Source of the DNA: Bacilli bacterium
GTDB taxonomy: Bacteria; Bacillota_I; Bacilli_A; RF39; UBA660
Reading direction: 5' to 3'
Assembly: GCA_028685445.1 (NCBI GenBank)
Contig: JAQUDY010000044.1
Span: 1-8,596 of the forward strand
Length of the DNA: 8,596 bases
The stretch's first letter is position 1. Every line of letters starts with the position of its first letter. The notes beneath the pieces are model-generated. The model was not told the origin of the DNA and did not search any database. It saw only the letters and a program-made list of their open reading frames with translations. A program made the translations under genes and the position numbers. Shown piece after piece: positions 7,818 through 8,596 of this stretch.

Positions 7818-7856
7818 AAAAAAAAGATATTTATATAGTCTCCTATATAAATATCT
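7816..7856 (-). terminator. Strong Rho-independent terminator behind the mgtA remnant
   Basis: A perfect 14-bp stem, AGATATTTATATAG (7825-7838) with CTATATAAATATCT (7843-7856), has a 4-base loop. On the minus strand it is followed by an uninterrupted run of nine T residues if the closing base is counted. It begins three bases past the mgtA remnant stop, so it is probably the original mgtA terminator, and it insulates the yqeG operon. Confidence 0.85.
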
Positions 7857-7858
7857 AT

Positions 7859-8266
7859 TTATAATAACTCTTTATATTTATTAATATAAATCTTTTTTAT
7901 GTATAATGTCAATAGCATATATAAAAATATTATTATTATTAAACCAATAAAATAAAAGTGAGGAAGTGGAGAGAATCCTAAAGGTGTTGCAAGTGGACTA
8001 AAAGGTATTAAAGTAAGTAAAACTATACCTAAAAGTGTTAAAATAGTTAAAGTTAATGAAGCATTTGATTCTATAATTGGTTTTTTTTCTGTTCTAATTA
8101 AATGAATAATTAATGTTTGACTCCACATCGATTCTATAAACCATCCTGCTTGAAAAACTGAAATAAATAAATTTTTTAAACTAGGATCAGTTAAATTATG
8201 AAATAATACTCCACTTGTAAACATTGGAGCAATAAAGTAATACATAAAAACGAAAGTTAAAATATA
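7859..8266 (-). pseudogene. mgtA: C-terminal remnant of MgtA-type Mg2+ P-type ATPase
   Basis: The intact family is a large inner-membrane Mg2+-importing ATPase of about 900 residues. Only roughly the last 135 are here. Recognisable family sequence starts near ILTFVFMYYFIAP (about 8263) and continues through LFHNLTDPSLKNLF, FQAGWFIESMWSQTL, IHLIRTEKKPIIES and PFSPLATPLGFSPLP to KKIYINKYKELL. Three to four membrane segments (about M7-M10) remain. The ATPase core, phosphorylation Asp and ion-binding half are absent. The first in-frame ATG (8243-8245) has no ribosome-binding site. Upstream the frame stays open but loses similarity and runs antisense into sigK, so the break is near 8266. The surviving frame has no stop or frameshift, suggesting a fairly recent truncation, a rearrangement that left the rest elsewhere, or an assembly join. 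A functional small membrane protein is possible but unsupported. Confidence 0.8.
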
Positions 8267-8308
8267 CCGAATTAATAATAATATCCATTTTTCTACATAA
8301 TATTTATT

Positions 8309-8313
8309 GGTGA
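8309..8313 (+). promoter_or_regulatory. Ribosome-binding site deciding the sigK start
   Basis: GGTGA lies exactly five bases before GTG 8319. The same GGTGR-N5 register occurs before sufC, ftsK, mutL and yqeG. This selects GTG 8319 over the in-frame TTG 8307 and GTG 8310, the second of which lies inside the site itself. Confidence 0.6.
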
Positions 8314-8318
8314 TAGAA

Positions 8319-8596
8319 GTGCTGGTATATTTAATTTCATTATTAAAAAGTTTGATCTTTTTTACAGGTTCTTATTCTGTTAATGTATTTCCCGACCCTC
8401 TTTCTAAAGAAGAAGAAGAAAACCATATTAATAATATGCTTCTAGGTAACAAGGAGTCTAGAAATAAACTTATTGAACATAATTTAAGATTAGTAGCCCA
8501 CATAGTTAAAAAGTATGAAAGCAAAGAGTATGATACTGATGATTTAATAAGTATTGGAACGATTGGTCTTGTTAAAGGTGTTGATTCTTACAAACC
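8319..8596 (+). CDS. sigK: RNA polymerase sporulation sigma factor SigK, 3' end outside window
   Basis: Late mother-cell sigma factor of endospore formation; 92 codons visible. The first 18 residues (MLVYLISLLKSLIFFTGS) form a short hydrophobic pro-sequence. It is followed by YSVNVFPDPLSKEEE, which matches the B. subtilis pro-sigma-K junction where SpoIVFB cuts before Tyr (SYVKNNAFPQPLS), so cleavage after Ser18 is inferred. Sigma region 2 follows: RNKLIEHNLRLVAHIVKKY (48-66) and DDLISIGTIGLVKG (74-87). LVAHIVKK and the short hydrophobic leader favour SigK over SigE, whose leader is longer and more charged and whose core reads LVVYIARK. The GTG start is chosen from the ribosome site. No sigma-E or sigma-K promoter could be placed convincingly in the short upstream gap. 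It is the only plus-strand gene, divergent from the mgtA remnant. The coding sequence visible here is uninterrupted, with no skin-like element in its first 92 codons. Confidence 0.88.
   Translation, partial: MLVYLISLLKSLIFFTGSYSVNVFPDPLSKEEEENHINNMLLGNKESRNKLIEHNLRLVAHIVKKYESKEYDTDDLISIGTIGLVKGVDSYK

Noticed and set aside
7825..7856. 14-bp inverted repeat as a recombination or mobile-element end
   Set aside because: Its position right after a stop codon, its 4-base loop and the adjoining T-tract are fully explained by a Rho-independent terminator.
8296..8303. CATAATAT as a sigma-E-like -10 for sigK
   Set aside because: A transcript starting from it would begin at about 8310, inside the ribosome-binding site, and no matching -35 lies 13-15 bases upstream.
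1..8596. Mollicute-like reassignment of TGA to Trp
   Set aside because: Trp codons checked in MiaA, FtsK and the mgtA remnant are TGG, and conserved domains read through with the standard code. TGA is simply not used as a stop in the genes that end here.
1..8596. A hidden undescribed multi-gene system, CRISPR array, tRNA or insertion sequence
   Set aside because: Nearly all bases are covered by recognised core genes, gaps are under 130 bases, and no direct repeats, cloverleaf or transposase motifs were seen by eye.

Overview
The window is strongly AT-rich DNA from a low-GC Gram-positive bacterium. The gene set (SUF Fe-S assembly, FtsK/SpoIIIE, YqeG-YqeH, MutL, MiaA) and a sigma-K gene with a cleavable-looking pro-sequence point to a spore-forming Firmicute, probably in or near the class Bacilli. 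The standard bacterial code fits. Trp is TGG wherever checked, all long genes read through without in-frame TGA, and the stops are TAA except one TAG. An uncultivated, compact-genome Bacilli lineage is plausible, but the window alone cannot name it.

Layout, with all genes on the minus strand except the last. Positions 1-539 hold the 5' part of a sufD-like gene that runs off the left edge and seems unusually short for its family. It overlaps sufC (532-1296) by 8 nt. A hairpin terminator (1331-1361) separates suf from a monocistronic ftsK/spoIIIE (1384-3582), which has its own good promoter at 3601-3629. Next comes a tight operon, transcribed right to left: yqeG, yqeH, mutL, miaA (7789 down to 3709). 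Every junction in it overlaps. It starts at an extended -10 promoter (7809-7817) and probably ends at a weak hairpin at 3697-3710. Upstream lies the C-terminal remnant of an MgtA-type Mg2+ P-type ATPase (7859-8266) that still keeps its own strong terminator. Past a breakpoint near 8266, sigK begins on the plus strand (8319) and runs off the right edge.

Functionally this is mostly core housekeeping: Fe-S cluster assembly, chromosome translocation, a HAD phosphatase, 30S ribosome assembly, mismatch repair and tRNA modification. The sporulation sigma factor and the decayed Mg2+ transporter are the least ordinary part. Intergenic gaps are all under 130 bases. I see no tRNA, rRNA, CRISPR array, insertion sequence or phage gene, and no convincing undescribed multi-gene system. 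The most notable signals are the compact SufD, the truncated mgtA beside sigK, three identical 8-nt gene overlaps, and a recurrent GGTGR-N5-start ribosome-binding register that also fixes the sigK start.
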